Below are positions 35,720 to 48,207 of a stretch of 60,000 nucleotides of DNA, piece after piece. The notes below the pieces were generated by a model that worked only from the letters and a program-made list of their open reading frames with translations, was not told the DNA's origin and made no database searches. This DNA is from Tubiluchus corallicola (lineage: Eukaryota > Priapulida > Priapulimorpha > Priapulimorphida > Tubiluchidae): positions 64,001 through 124,000 of the forward strand of contig JAQGDQ010000049.1 of NCBI GenBank assembly GCA_030141605.1, in the 5' to 3' direction. A program made the position numbers and the translations under genes. Numbering within the stretch: position 1 is the first letter of the stretch; every line of letters begins with the position of its first letter.

Positions 35720-36895
35720 GACCATTATGCTCACACATGCCAGTTTTACCTCTGCCATAGTAGACGGTTGATTAAAAGCATCATTTGTCATTTCATTCAT
35801 ATTAAAACTTTGTACATCACGTTCCACGTTGTTAAACCATTCCTGGTCAAAATTTTTATTTTGCAAGTGCGTTCGTTCGAAAAAAGTTTTGTATAAAATT
35901 TTGCATTTGTCACTCTCCTCAGTGTAATACCTTCCGTGTACTTTCAATATATCTACCTGATTTTCCATAGATTTTGCAAAAACCTTTCGATAGGTCTTCC
36001 AGAAATTTTTACGTTGAGGAACGTTCAGCTTTGCAGTATTTTTAATTACCCCCTTATTTAGTTCTTCATACAATACCTTTTGAAAACATTCTTTTTCCTC
36101 AAAACGCGTATTTCGATTTACATAATTGGAATGTCCTTTGTATTTTTTTGCGCTCTCGTACTTCATTAGACAAGGCTGATAACTCAGGGGTCCAAAAAGG
36201 CTCGCTATATCTCGACACTATTTTCGTATCCAGAGCTTCACTGCAGCTTGCTTTGATTGCTTCTAAGAACAGTGTCTATACAGATGCCACATTTTTGTTT
36301 TCTATTTCAACACTGAACAATGGAAACTACTCTCTCAATTTTCTTTCGAGCACCGATGACCAGTTATTTCAATCACTGTGTTTGAAGTCATATCTTGCGT
36401 TGCGCTGGACTGGCTTTCTGCTTTTAATGTTGAATTCTGTAATTATGGGAAAATGGCCCATTTGCGGGGCTCCCAAAAATAGTTCAATGTCTTGATTTAC
36501 TTTTTGAGAAAGAAGTTGAGATGCTAATTCACTACTGGCCACTATGATGTCAATCTTACTTTTACCAGTGATAGATTGGAATGTTTCTGTATTAGGTGCT
36601 ACTACGGTCAATTTACCATAGCTGCTTTGAAGTAAGTTCATAGTCAGTCTTCCACAATCAGTGGTCATTTGTGTTATTATCCCAGATATAACTGCGGGCA
36701 CTCAAGTCGTGGCGTATCAGGTGTGATACAAGTAGAACTAATTAATTTTCTTGTTCCTTGCACTTGTGCAACGACCCACAATATATCAAATTCTGATGAT
36801 TCGAGCTCGCTAACTCTGCTGCAAGTGATACCACTTTTTACAAACAGCGCACAGTCTCCAGAATAATTTACCGAAACTTTCGGAAATGTTTTCAA
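35720..36895 (-). mobile_element. Non-LTR retrotransposon, endonuclease and linker region
   Basis: Minus-strand frames, read from 36895 downward, give the middle of the endonuclease domain (YSGDCALFVKSGITCSR, then EFDILWVVAQVQG). The next piece is TDCGRLTMNLLQSSYG, then SITGKSKIDIIVASSEL and GAPQMGHFPIITEF, the layout of a LINE endonuclease C-terminus. Its usual SDH motif reads MGH here. Further on, NFWKTYRKVFAKSM and YYTEESDKCKILYKTFFERT match the linker between endonuclease and reverse transcriptase. Similarity stops near 35720 and no reverse transcriptase follows. At least two frame changes are present. Confidence 0.75.
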
Positions 36896-36958
36896 ATTTA
36901 AGGTGATCTACTGTAGCTCATTTTCTACTACTTTAGTTTCTTATACAGCAACAATTTG

Positions 36959-37028
36959 CTGTATATATATATATATATATATATTTCTATATATATACAT
37001 ATATAGAAAGAGAGAGAGAGAGAGAGCG
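36959..37028. repeat. (TA)n and (GA)n microsatellite
   Basis: TATATA runs are followed by AGAGAG dinucleotides. Confidence 0.9.
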
Positions 37029-38123
37029 GGAGAGCAATGTCTTTTAATTGAATTTTCTTCATTCAGAGTGGATTCACTTACTTAAAATGGCCAAATCACA
37101 AAGATCTTAGAAATGAGTGAGCTAAGCCTTCTACCATATTCCGTAGATTTCCACGGCCAATCGCAAAAAAACATTTTTTCCGGAAAGCAGTTGTATGAGA
37201 TCCACGCATAGGTATCATTTATTCAAAAGCATAACGTTCTTTATGCATGCACATGATTAAGAGACCTATTAATGTCTAAGTTTGGACGAATTATTTGCAC
37301 GAAAAATCAGTGAAGTATGAAATAATGAGCTACTTGATGTTCACAAACCACAGGAGATTATCAGAAAAATTGTTAACCTCATCTTATCAATGCCGCGGTA
37401 AGGATAGACGTTATTATAAACAATAACAAGCTGGATTTCATCGCCTACCATTAACTTTCTATAAATATTAAGAATTATAAAAAGGATTTAAGGCTTTTAA
37501 TAGGAAAAGTTCTGAGTGTTTTAAGCGCATTTCCAGAATTGAAGCCTGTTAACTCTTAAATGCGAGTCAGCAAATACAAAGCTGCGGTGGAAAACATTCG
37601 AAAGACAATCTCTGAAGCAATACCCGGAAATGCTCTTAAGCACTTCTGAACCCCGGAAATGCTGTTAAGCGCTTCTTCCGGTAATAAGTGAGGTGATCGA
37701 ATGGTCACGACATGGAATGTACTTGGCGATTGGGGCAAACCCACGCAGAGCGGTGGTTTATGGTCATCTGGGTTCCATATTCGCTTTGGGTGATTTTACT
37801 GATTTTGGTTATTTACTTCGTCTAAGGGGCTACATTCACATCCAAACGCGCTTTTAAGTACCTCTGTTCATCTTAGATGATTATCTTGAAAATACTCAGA
37901 TTTAGATGTTAGACTATTTTTAGATACACTGTAAGAACAACAGCATCTTCGGTAGCCAATCACAAGTCATTAAGGCCTTAATAACTATTAGCACGTTTGC
38001 TTATTAGAAATAGTGGCAAAAACTTAATATCAGTAATAAATGCATAAAAGAAAAAACTGTGTTATCGGCCATAAGCCTGTTTCGATGCTTGATTTTTACA
38101 TGATTTGGGTTAACGCGATATCT
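37029..38123. other. Non-coding stretch
   Basis: A local repeat, CCCGGAAATGCT.TTAAGC.CTTC, occurs at about 37622 and 37653. Nothing else was recognised. Confidence 0.4.
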
Positions 38124-38275
38124 AGATAATGATGATGATGGCGGTGGTGGTAGTGGTGGTGGTGGTGGTGGTGGCGATGGCGGAAGCGGTGGAGGAGGCG
38201 GTGGCGATAGCGATGGTGATAATGGTAATGATAATGATGGTGATGATGACGACGACGACGACGACGACAATGATA
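38124..38275. repeat. (GAT)n/(GGT)n/(GAC)n triplet repeat
   Basis: Imperfect purine-rich triplets. Ser/Pro- and His/Arg-rich frames are artefacts. Confidence 0.9.
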
Positions 38276-39605
38276 TGATATTGAATCAAGCAATGAAAGT
38301 AGCTGTCGCAATAAATTTCTGTTAGGGAATTATAGAGAAATTGCAGAATACATTAAACTTATTCAGTTGCATAATGATTGCTAAAAGGTCTGTAAAATCT
38401 CGTCATAGTGTATCGATCTAACTTTTTTGCTGTCCAATGATGCTGCTAATACAGAATGACTTTGAAACGCAGGGTATGAACGAGTCATGTTCCAGCTGCA
38501 AACTGTTAAAGGAACCTTTTTTGCCCCGCAAAAATGTTTGTGTTTTGCAAACAAACATCTTGATTGACAAGCCATCAGATCCGTAATTATTGTCCTAGTT
38601 ATTAAAGTTTGAAATTAATCACCTTGTAGTTGAAATGAGAAAAAACTTCTAGAAATGGAAACCTTCACGGGTCGTTTATTTTCTGGAAGTTTGGATTTTC
38701 ACAGAAATATTATCGGGAAATCGCTGTGAGAGCATAAATTTTAGGCAATAGTCGCGTTTTTGCGAGTAATCGATAAGTAACCTTGTAATCAGACTAATTC
38801 GAATTTAGTATTTTGCGATTCGTGGTTTGTAATTTTGTGAAACCATGCCATACCAAGCCATTCCGCCCGCGTAAACATGCGGCACAATAACATTATGAAT
38901 TGTTTAGACACCATAGAAAAGGATACCCAGGACTTTGTACTCAATAACTCATACTTCGACTGGCGTACATGCATGTTTACGCTATCTTGCCACTGGCTTC
39001 TCACAGACTTGTCAGCCTGCACAAGCTCTTGAAGAAGAGCCAGCGACCTTCTATCCATCCATACAGTTCAGAAGCCTTATATAAAGTATAACTAGCCAGT
39101 CTGTAAACTTATTATTACTTTTGAACTTACTGTTGCTTTTGACACTGCTTTAGAGCAAACAAAGCGGGAAAAATAACCTATATTCTGCTTTGTTTCATGA
39201 CCTAGAAGCTGCATTAATTATCGTGCAGCTTTGGGATGTTAAGAAACAACTTTCAAATATTTCGAACATCATTCGATTCTGGAATTCGGGGTCACATCCC
39301 TAAGGATAACGAAAACATCTTTGCTTCGTTCTTGCAAAATGAAACTAAGCTTTGTATGCTGGCCATATCCACGTTGTTTGGTATTCCAGAAACGAAACGG
39401 TACGAACTTGGCGTTATATATTTAACAGCCAGTGTTAATTCAACTGTTACATTAGTTCTGTTGTTGTTCTTTTTTACTGTTTTGTACTGTTACTGTATAC
39501 GTGGGCTTATTTGTAGTGCTTTGCTGATTTAAAGTAATTTTCTACGTATACGTATTATTATAATTAAGATTTTGCCATACTAAAATCTTACTGTTTTTCA
39601 TTGAG

Positions 39606-39606
<1 letters not shown>
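38276..39606. other. Non-coding stretch
   Basis: The 98-codon plus-strand frame at 39236-39532 ends in a hydrophobic segment but has no recognisable domain. It is not supported as a gene. Confidence 0.35.
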
Positions 39607-39636
<30 letters not shown>

Positions 39637-39645
39637 TTTGTTTAT
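39607..39645. repeat. (TTA)n/(TTTA)n microsatellite
   Basis: TTATTATTATT passes into TTTATTTATTTA. Confidence 0.9.
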
Positions 39646-40215
39646 TCTCCGCACCTGGGGTTTTAAAAAGGTGGCAAGTTTTAAACCCCTGAAGGAGGGG
39701 CCAAAATGCAAAATTTGGGGTCCCCCAATTGGTGACCTTTTACACGCTGAGGGTTACGGACAAAAAACTCACAGGGTACACTCTCTGGGCAAAGTTATCT
39801 ATGTATGCTTGTGACCGGATTTACCGGGTCAAAGGTCACGGAGCGGGCAGGTCTTCATTTATTTTTCTTTATGATACATCTCCTCCCATAGTTTTTAAGC
39901 TAGGGCCACAATATTTGGTATACGTGACTAGGTAGTGTCGTGGCATTGCACGTCACAAACTATGGGACGTGCGCATGTAGCAAACTTTTTCGCTAGGGGG
40001 CAAAAACCGAACAAATGGGGGTCAAGAACAGAAAGTGTCTACGAATAGTACCATGTAGCATATCAAATGAAAGGTCTTGATGAGGCGAATCGAATGGTAT
40101 AGGTTACAATGAGAACAGTTAATCCGCGTCCTCGCTAGGGGGCAAAAACCAAAAAATATGGATCGGGAACAGAAATGCATCAAGTGTCTATGAAAGGTAC
40201 CATGAACAGAAAACT
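39646..40215. repeat. Less AT-rich repeat block with internal direct repeat
   Basis: CGCTAGGGGGCAAAAACC occurs at 39991-40008 and again at 40132-40149. In each case it is followed by an AA..AAATGG/ATGG and AACAGAAA context and then AGTGTCTA. The base composition differs from its surroundings. It is probably a decayed dispersed repeat. No protein similarity was recognised. Confidence 0.5.
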
Positions 40216-40778
40216 GTTCTCTTCATTTTTTAAGGCTCAATTTGATAACTATTATTGCAAAATCTTCAGTTTCTGCTCCCGTCAGAAACATTGTCAACTA
40301 GTATTATATATTATTATTATTATTATTAAATATCATGCATGAACTTATGTTACAGATGTGTCACTTGTGTCATTTCCTTAGATTTTTTTCAAAGACACAG
40401 AATTTTTCAAAACAACAAGTTAAACAAGCCGGAAAAAACTGTGTGCCATTATTGCTAAAATTTACAGTATGTGTTCCTGAGTCCACCGTTTTCACAACAA
40501 ATTAGTCGAAAGCATTTCATCCAACCGCTGATGCAATTTCTCACTTCTTTAAAAGACTTCTCTCAATTCTCAATTTTTCATTTCTTTGGTCCCAGCACTC
40601 ATCGGTTTGCTCCATATATCGAGTACTTAATAGATCACTGAACATGGTTTTTTTTTCAGTTGAAGATTAGATGACGTTATATTGTAATATCATGCTGTGA
40701 AACTTCAACCTTGTAGAGCACTTGCTTCTAATATTATTGTAGTGTAAAAACTTCGGCATATATTTTTTCTGAGCCAGC

Positions 40779-40782
<4 letters not shown>
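40216..40782. other. AT-rich non-coding stretch
   Basis: Nothing recognised apart from a short ATT run near 40311. Confidence 0.4.
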
Positions 40783-40859
<77 letters not shown>

Positions 40860-40886
40860 AAGAAAGTGGGAGAGGGGAGAGAGAGC

Positions 40887-40955
<69 letters not shown>
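40783..40955. repeat. (GA)n followed by (TTA)n
   Basis: About 100 bases of GA with a few interruptions, then a TTA tract that abuts the retrotransposon 3' end at 40956. Confidence 0.95.
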
Positions 40956-40956
<1 letters not shown>

Positions 40957-41110
40957 AAATCTTTATTGAAAAATTAAAAATAAAACAATAAGCCCTCTAT
41001 TTGCAGGGCACGTAAGTACAAAAATGTTAAAAAAATCTTTACATTATGTACATTAAATAAATTTTTACATTAAATTCTGCACGCTAACAATTCTGATTTA
41101 CGATTTACTA
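40956..41110 (-). mobile_element. Retrotransposon 3' end with ATT tail
   Basis: On the minus strand the order is a stem-loop (GCCCTGCAAATAGAGGGC), an AT-rich stretch, CAATAAAG, and then the (ATA/TTA)n tail. Stem-loop, AATAAA and microsatellite tail is the usual 3' layout of CR1/L2-like elements. No coding part is visible. Confidence 0.55.
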
Positions 41111-41271
41111 ATTCTAAATACATATCTAATATTTGCGTATAATGTTTATACATGTTATACTCTATGTACAAGTAGTATATGTTGTAGCTTATACATACAT
41201 AAATAATCTCACGTTGACGTCATTCGTATATAAACAGTATGCCTGTATAATCAATTTACTGTAAGATCATT
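41111..41271. other. AT-rich non-coding stretch
   Basis: It may be part of the 3' untranslated region of the minus-strand element beside it. Nothing else was seen. Confidence 0.3.
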
Positions 41272-41446
<175 letters not shown>

Positions 41447-42710
41447 TTTTCTACATATAGGCCCCCATGTAAGCCTGTATAGAGGTCGTTATATATTAAC
41501 TGGTTTAATTGAAGAAAATTTTGCGTAAATTATTTTTACTTTATGTTTCGTAAAGAATATTTGCGGAATTATTTGGAAATGCGTTCGACTCTCTATAGAA
41601 GTGAATATTAATTCATATCAACCTTCACTGCTTTTGGCGTTCAGATTCGTGCAGAAATCAGACCGTGTTAAGTATTAAATGTGTTGTTACTCATATTATA
41701 ATTGACGCATCTAAATGCACACTAATTGGCCATATCTAACAGGTACAAATGAAGCTTAACTTCGGAGGTGAAAGCTATAATGCAGGCGATTAAATAGGCC
41801 AAATAGGATATTTTGTTGTAATCCATTGCTTTTTCGTTCTGATTCGTGGAGAAGCTAGAATAAGTGACGACATTAGATTTCTAACGATGTTCTGCAGTAG
41901 ACATCTAACTGACAGAGAAAATTGTAGATGCCATTACGTAATAAGATGATAAATTTTCCTTTTTGTTGTTCTTGCCCTTTCAAGGCTTATTGACCTTCTA
42001 TCTTTCCTTCAGAAACAATTATGTGATAAAAACAGAAACAAAATCAAAGAAGGGGACAATGGAATGTCGTATCATATAAAATTTACAAAGTCCGGGCAAT
42101 AAATTCTAGAAGTTAGATGTTGAATGTTAGATGTTAGCAAGTTATAACATACTGAGTGTAATTATACTGTGCTTCTAATTCAATTGCCAATCACATGTAA
42201 CAAGCACCTAAAGCAAATTCAAACAAACAATAAATTTGGTAATAATTCCATAGGCAAACATGCAATTTATCTATTGAACCCCTTCGATCTATTACTAAAC
42301 AATCAGAATCACAGGCTACTTTCAAAACGAAACTGTAACAATACCAACTAAGTAGATTTCAAAAATCAATTCATGTAAATGTTAACTTCTTTAATTCAAA
42401 TAACCACGTCCTCAATAACTGAAAGAGAAGTTTCTTTGATTATAAATTCGCAACTCGTAATTCGAAAATTAAAACGGTAATCTGTTCAAGTAATTTTTGT
42501 TATGTATTATACGAATATATTGTGATAAATTGATATAAATTTTGTCTTACGTTTATTATGTACTTTACTTATAGTATTGTGCCTATGTATTGTATTATAC
42601 ACCTATTGTTTCCATGTATGTAAAGGAGTGTACTGAGTTATTACTTTAGTTTTACTTTTGTGCACTAGTATTTTATTTTGCACCGGATGCATTTGCCTTT
42701 AGCAACGTTT
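41447..42710. other. AT-rich non-coding stretch
   Basis: A local TTAGATGTT repeat lies near 42111-42135. There is no recognisable gene. The right part may belong to the element ending near 42790. Confidence 0.35.
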
Positions 42711-42790
42711 TAATATTGAAAATATTTTAGCACTGAGGATTGCAATTTAATTGTAATTGCAAATAAAGATATATTACTGTTATACAATAA
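42711..42790 (+). mobile_element. Possible retrotransposon 3' end
   Basis: A stem-loop, ATTGCAATT-TAATTGT-AATTGCAAT-like, at about 42738-42763 is followed directly by AATAAAGATAT. That repeats the stem-loop plus AATAAAG layout of the other 3' ends in this window. No coding part is assigned. Confidence 0.35.
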
Positions 42791-44224
42791 AGGATTGGTA
42801 TACGTTTGAATGGTAACAGCAGTACAGAAGTCACCATCAACCTATAACCCAGTTAAAGTGCTGGCTTTCTATGTCTATGAGAACGTGTTTTGTCTCTTAC
42901 CATCATAAACCTTAGGTTCTTTAAAAATTCATGTTTCCGCATTATGCGAACTACAATCAATGCGAACCTCACAGATTCCTGCGTATATTAGATATGCTAT
43001 TTGTGTACATTAAGAGATATGTCAGCTAGTGTCAATATTGATCTGATCTTTGCCTCAATCGTCTGTGTCGTCTATGTCCATTCATTATAGGTGGCGCTAA
43101 ATCACTTTTGCCGACGTCAGTAACGTAATAATGTAAGCTAACATTATAAACCTATATGGAATTTCACATTTCCACTAGGTATTTAACGACGCAAATTTTT
43201 TTGAGTGAGACACAGAAACGCAATTCTCCTTTTCATTCTTTTTTCTTATTATCTATCTTTATTCGTTTTCGACCTTCTCTTCATCATCTACTTTCTTCGA
43301 ATCTTTCTGAGTACTAATACTTAGTACATTTATGATTTCGCCTTTTAACAAAGCCTTTCTAAGACTACTGTATAGTTATAGACATGTTTGTTCGAAATTC
43401 TACCGCTTAAAAGGGTTTTTAGGAAATCACAAATATAGACCTATTCAACTTAATGCCTCAAAAAGAAAAGAAAAAAATCCATCGTGTTTCACTAAATAGT
43501 TTCCACTGATCCCATTTAAAAAGGCTTTTAGTTTGGTTGCGCTGTCAGCGTGCTAAATAATTTCGCTATTACAACAGGGCTGAATTTGCCTTGGGCATCA
43601 AATTCTAGAGGACCTCTGGTCAAAGTGTATAATACTTTTATTCACTGCCATAAGTCTTTATTCCTATACATGCTGTCATAATGCGGTTGGTCGATAATCG
43701 AGCCTTCTACAATTTTCCTCGCACTTCTGTGATTCAGGAATATCTGTGAATGCTTCATATTGGTTCTACAGCTCAAATTAGTCGATCTTTATTCTACGTC
43801 GCGCTTGACTATCTATCTAACTAACTGCGCACGACATTGCATGTTATATCTCAAAACCGTTGATCCGATTCCAAGAAAACTTTCACAGCAGATAGGGTCA
43901 GAACTCTAGCTCAGTCACCCCCCCCCCATGATACTTAGCAACCATGGAAAACTTCTAAAATTGTACTTTTCTGGCTTCAAGAAACATTTATCACCTCGAA
44001 CACGAAACTCGGTACTGGGGCATCCCGGACAATTATCTAAAAGTTTGGAATTTTATATGACCACCACTGTGACGTCTTTTTTACTTCCAGGTGGAACAAT
44101 GGCCCCTGCACTATCTGCAGACCGGCTTGTTGCTGTCTACCAGCAGCAAAAAAGGACTAATTTCACATATTTTACTGATCTGAAATCTTTAGGATTCCAC
44201 CCTAAAATTTTACATACTGATCAT
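42791..44224. other. Non-coding stretch
   Basis: A run of C at about 43919-43927 precedes a 106-codon open frame with no recognised domain. No gene is supported. Confidence 0.35.
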
Positions 44225-44535
44225 GCTAATTCGACTAAGGTCATCTGATTCCCTAGGAACCTAGATACTGTTGTTTCAGCTACAGATCTGTTTCTAGTGC
44301 TGCCCCTCGTTTATGGAATGCACTTTCAGATGAGGTCAAAAACTCCCGAAGCATTTCTGTTTTTAAACATAAATTTAAAACACGTTTACTCTTAGAAGCT
44401 TTTTAACTTTTTGTTATTTTAATCTGAATTCTGCATAATGTAAGTAAAGTAGTTTTTTAAGCATTTACGTATAATAGTGCTCTTTAAATTAAATGTTTGT
44501 ACGCAAAAGAGCAATTTTATATGGATTTTAGGCAA
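44225..44535 (+). mobile_element. Non-LTR retrotransposon C-terminus and 3' UTR
   Basis: The frame from about 44271 to 44405 reads YRSVSSAAPRLWNALSDEVK, then NSRSISVFKHKFKTRLLLEA and a stop. This is the characteristic C-terminal end of CR1/L2/Rex-like reverse transcriptases (AP.LWN.LP..+..S.S...FK...K..L). An RSSDSL-like piece lies just upstream. The 3' part holds a possible stem (GCTCTTTAAA with AAAGAGC) and runs into an ATT microsatellite. Confidence 0.8.
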
Positions 44536-44563
44536 GAAATTATTATTATTATTTTATTATTAA

Positions 44564-44657
<94 letters not shown>

Positions 44658-44658
44658 T
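44536..44658. repeat. (ATT)n microsatellite tail
   Basis: A long ATT tract directly after the retrotransposon 3' end. It probably expanded from the element's own tail. Confidence 0.95.
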
Positions 44659-46434
44659 AGTTAACAGATATATATCACCTGTTAAAGATAGTTTACTAAG
44701 TGAGAAATTTTTATTTTTTCTTGAAACTTAATAACAAGAGGGGTAAATTTAAAGTAGGGTGTAAAAGAGTCGCACTGCCACTCTCCGGAGGTCAAGACCA
44801 TTTTGTTAAAAAATAAACAATAACATTTACATCTCACAGTAAACTTACAATTTCAATTTTCCAAAAATTCGTACTTATTCTGCAAAATGTTAAAAAAAGT
44901 TAGTTCTGCTATTTGAAAAGATCTTTACTGTGTTTGCAGTATTTACTCACAGGCAGGATCTTACATCTTCTAGAGAAGGAATTGTGAGTTTTAAACATCT
45001 GTCATCATCCTTGCTGTACCCCCGCATCACTAGACCTTGTTCAAAGTACACTTCCATTTTTAGAGATGTCAGGGGCCTCACAAGTGGAATAATCTGAGGC
45101 CTCTCTTCGTCTAGATACGGCCCTATTACAGTTTGGTTGAAAACGATTAGGCCTTTGAATTTTTTTGGATTAAGGGAAGTATTTGTTGCTTCTTGTCAAA
45201 CCATAACATTCGACAGTGCGTGCAAAAAGTGAAAACAGGTTGCAAAAGATGTTTTTGAGTAAGGAAGAGGAGTTCTTATACGCGAGATTTTCACTAATAA
45301 ACATCGAAGGAGTAATTATAATACGGGGAGCGTCTTAAGTAGGGAAACATGTGTGTTAGATACAATATTGATGAAATCTTACTTACAATTGTATAAAGGG
45401 CAGTAAAGTTTATTTTTGTCTCCACGGTTACAAAATAAGAAGCCACACCTTCTTTTTCCCAAACAAATGAAAAAAGCGCTACTGAATTAAGCTTTGACAG
45501 TATTAAAAAGACTGGATGACGTCACATCCAAATCCCCAAGCACGACCAAGGTTATCACTTGACTATGTCCAATGTGGTTTACTCATGCTGAACAAAATTA
45601 AAAAATACAAACATAACAGTCGATGCCTAACATTGTGTTCTCTTAGAATCTGTGCTGCTTGCGGATTAAAAGTGTTAACTCTGTTAGTAACTTTATTCCG
45701 GACAAATTTTCATTACAAAACAAAAAAATTAAAAAATATATACAAATAATAAGCCTAAACAAAGCTTATGTATTGTGATGAACGCAGATGGTGCTATCTG
45801 CCGGTTACATCCTGAATTGGTAGAAAACGTCAAGTGAAAAGTAAACAAATTTGTAAATCTAGCCGATATGATACGTCTTCCATGCTAGTTGAGCGATTAC
45901 AAAGCAGGTGCTGAATTGTAACGCACACCTGTCCGCGCAGCTGCTGAACCCTGGAATTTCTGCTTGCTAAACTAGTAATTGGTGCTAATATGCACGGGCT
46001 CCATTACAATGCAGGGATGGGGTAAAAATAAATGGCATTTCGACGTTTTAACAATGCTTATAGTTTTTAACAAAATCATAATTATTGATAAATATTCCGC
46101 TTATAATGAGTTACTTGATCCTGACTCTACAACTTTGTTGACGTTTCACAGCACCAGGATGTTATGTTAACTTGTCGTGATAATCTGGTTCAAATGAATT
46201 TTGTTAATATTTGGTTATATAATTTCCTTTTGTCCCTAAATAATTTTGGTAGGCCTAATGGGCATCAATGTCACTTGATAATAGATAATAGGTCGATTGA
46301 TAATAGATTGCTAGCATAGATCCTGTAAATTGTTAAAATGACATTGTTAAGTTGTTGATTATACATGTATAGCTGTAAATACTGCGTAGCCTTGCAAGTA
46401 GAGAGCGCATCTATATGCTCAAGTAAAAAGTTAT

Positions 46435-46435
<1 letters not shown>
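44659..46435. other. Non-coding stretch with one candidate exon
   Basis: Apart from the minus-strand candidate at 44947-45195, nothing is supported. Confidence 0.35.
44947..45195 (-). other. Candidate exon or decayed coding fragment, unknown
   Basis: An 82-codon minus-strand frame without ATG start includes FKGLIVFNQTVIGPYLDEER, then PQIIPLVRPLTSLKMEV and YFEQGLVMRGYSKDDDRC. Its composition is balanced, unlike the AT-driven random frames nearby. GAAGATGTAAGA at about 44960-44970 could be a splice donor. No family was recognised, and chance remains possible at this length. Confidence 0.25.
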
Positions 46436-46467
<32 letters not shown>

Positions 46468-46488
46468 AAATAATAATAATAAATATAA
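46436..46488. repeat. (CAA)n/(AAT)n microsatellite
   Basis: CAA triplets pass into AATAAT. It could be the tail of an unidentified element to its left. Confidence 0.9.
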
Positions 46489-46895
46489 CTGATACTACAT
46501 ATCTTAATTGAAGTTTGAAAAAAGTCTGCCGTTACAAAACTAATTTCTCAAAACGCTGCCTGAGGTCATCGAAAAACACCATGGTAATCTTGACCGCTTT
46601 CATCAATTCTGCTGTAAGCCGTGCCAAGAGCAACACCTACACGGTCACCTTTTTTAGTTTGCGTAGGCAAGCTGGCTTCCATTATAGCTTAACGATTGTT
46701 ACTGAATTTTTGATCCCTCTATAATTATATCTGAACGCAGAAAAGCAGTGAAAATCTCCTTGTTGTCGGATCAGTTTTGCTTCTCCATATAGAGTAAAAG
46801 CAGTTTTTAATCCTTTTGGGATGCAGTTTCCATCAGTGAAATCTCCGGCATAAAAACACGTATATAATACAAATCATAATAACTTTCTTTTTTAG
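46489..46895. other. Non-coding stretch
   Basis: A 69-codon frame at 46515 has no recognised domain. Confidence 0.35.
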
Positions 46896-46940
46896 TGTAG
46901 GTAAAAATGACACAGAAAAATTGGTACGGTGAAAATGGCA
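46896..46940 (+). repeat. Isolated copy of the TIR-type sequence
   Basis: GTAGGTAAAAATGACACAGA and then GGTGAAAATGGCAT resemble the arm at 47260-47342. It is separated from that arm by a microsatellite and a retrotransposon-like 3' end. Confidence 0.55.
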
Positions 46941-47071
<131 letters not shown>

Positions 47072-47255
47072 ACGCTTTATTTCACAAATATAAACACAAG
47101 TACAGTTAACAAATCACACATTTAAATAAACAATACATAAAGGAAAACGTCCCTACAGATACAGGGTTCTTTTTAAGTGTAGTTGATAAAAATACAATAA
47201 TTTATAACAAACACATTTACATGTATATCGCGGTGAGTGGTTGAGTATATTAACT
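47072..47255 (-). mobile_element. Possible retrotransposon 3' end
   Basis: On the minus strand, an AT-rich stretch ends in TGAAATAAAGCG and then the ATT tail. This repeats the AATAAAG-plus-microsatellite layout of 40956-41110. No coding part is visible. Confidence 0.4.
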
Positions 47256-47259
47256 CTTA

Positions 47260-48207
47260 GCAAGAATGGCACAAGTGGAAAGCTGGTAAAAATGGCACAG
47301 GAAAAATGGCACAAATGGAAAACTAGGTAAAAATGTCACAAGAAAAAAGGCACACTTAGTAAAATAATTATGAGAAATATGAGTTTATTTGCATTAAATT
47401 AGTATTATATTAGAATCAGAAGCAAGCAGGTTGTAGTATTTATTCTTTATTAATAATCATTATGATAAAACATGATACATTCAAGGCACACGGGTTTCAT
47501 TACAAACAATAGAAATATCTCATCATCATAAAGCAAAAGATTTGAAATGTAATAAAAGTTTCACGATCATAAAAAATAAAGGCTGATAAAATTGCTAAAG
47601 AGTGACTAATAACAACAAATACCAGCACACATATATCCAGTCTTTTCTACACGTACGTTGCCCTCGCATTTGGCTTTGTTATTCTTAGTCCTTCTATGTT
47701 CTCTTGAAAATTTTGTATTTAACCATGTATGAAAAATACACGATCTTTACCTATCTTTCCTGTACTGTTATGAAATTGCTCATATTAATTAATCCACTAT
47801 TTGATACTTTGAAGACCATTCTAGATACATTCATTACGACGAGCACTGTAATTAGACAATTAGGAAACAGTACATTTTTCTTACAATAAGTAATACGCTG
47901 ACGTAGCGATTTTGTTTTGAACCTGTTACCTGCTGGTCCCGCTGCAATTTCTCCCATTGCTCAGGAATGTTTTAAAGCCACGTGTTTAATCGGTCGAATA
48001 GCGGTTTGCTCTTGAAGCTCTTCCTTGCACAAAACCTTTAACGGACTATGAAAATACTTAGCCTGTATAGCCGCATCTCCTGTATATTAAATGTTGCATC
48101 ATTATTATTTTATTATGTTCTTATTATTGAAATTGTCTGTACCAAATCAACCTGTGCCATTTTCACCTACTTTTCCATTTGTGTTTTTTTACCTGTGCCA
48201 TTTTTAC
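47260..48207. mobile_element. Non-autonomous DNA transposon with long inverted repeats
   Basis: The left arm at 47286-47342 is GTAAAAATGGCACAGGAAAA...CACAAATGGAAAACTAGGT...CACAAG. The right arm at 48151-48207 is its reverse complement with a few differences: CCTGTGCCATTTTCACCTAC, TTTTCCATTTGTG, ACCTGTGCCATTTTTAC. Both arms are themselves built of AAAATGGCACA sub-repeats, and the left one extends to about 47260. The interior of about 800 bases is AT-rich with no transposase frame. The superfamily is unknown and no target duplication was established. Confidence 0.7.
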
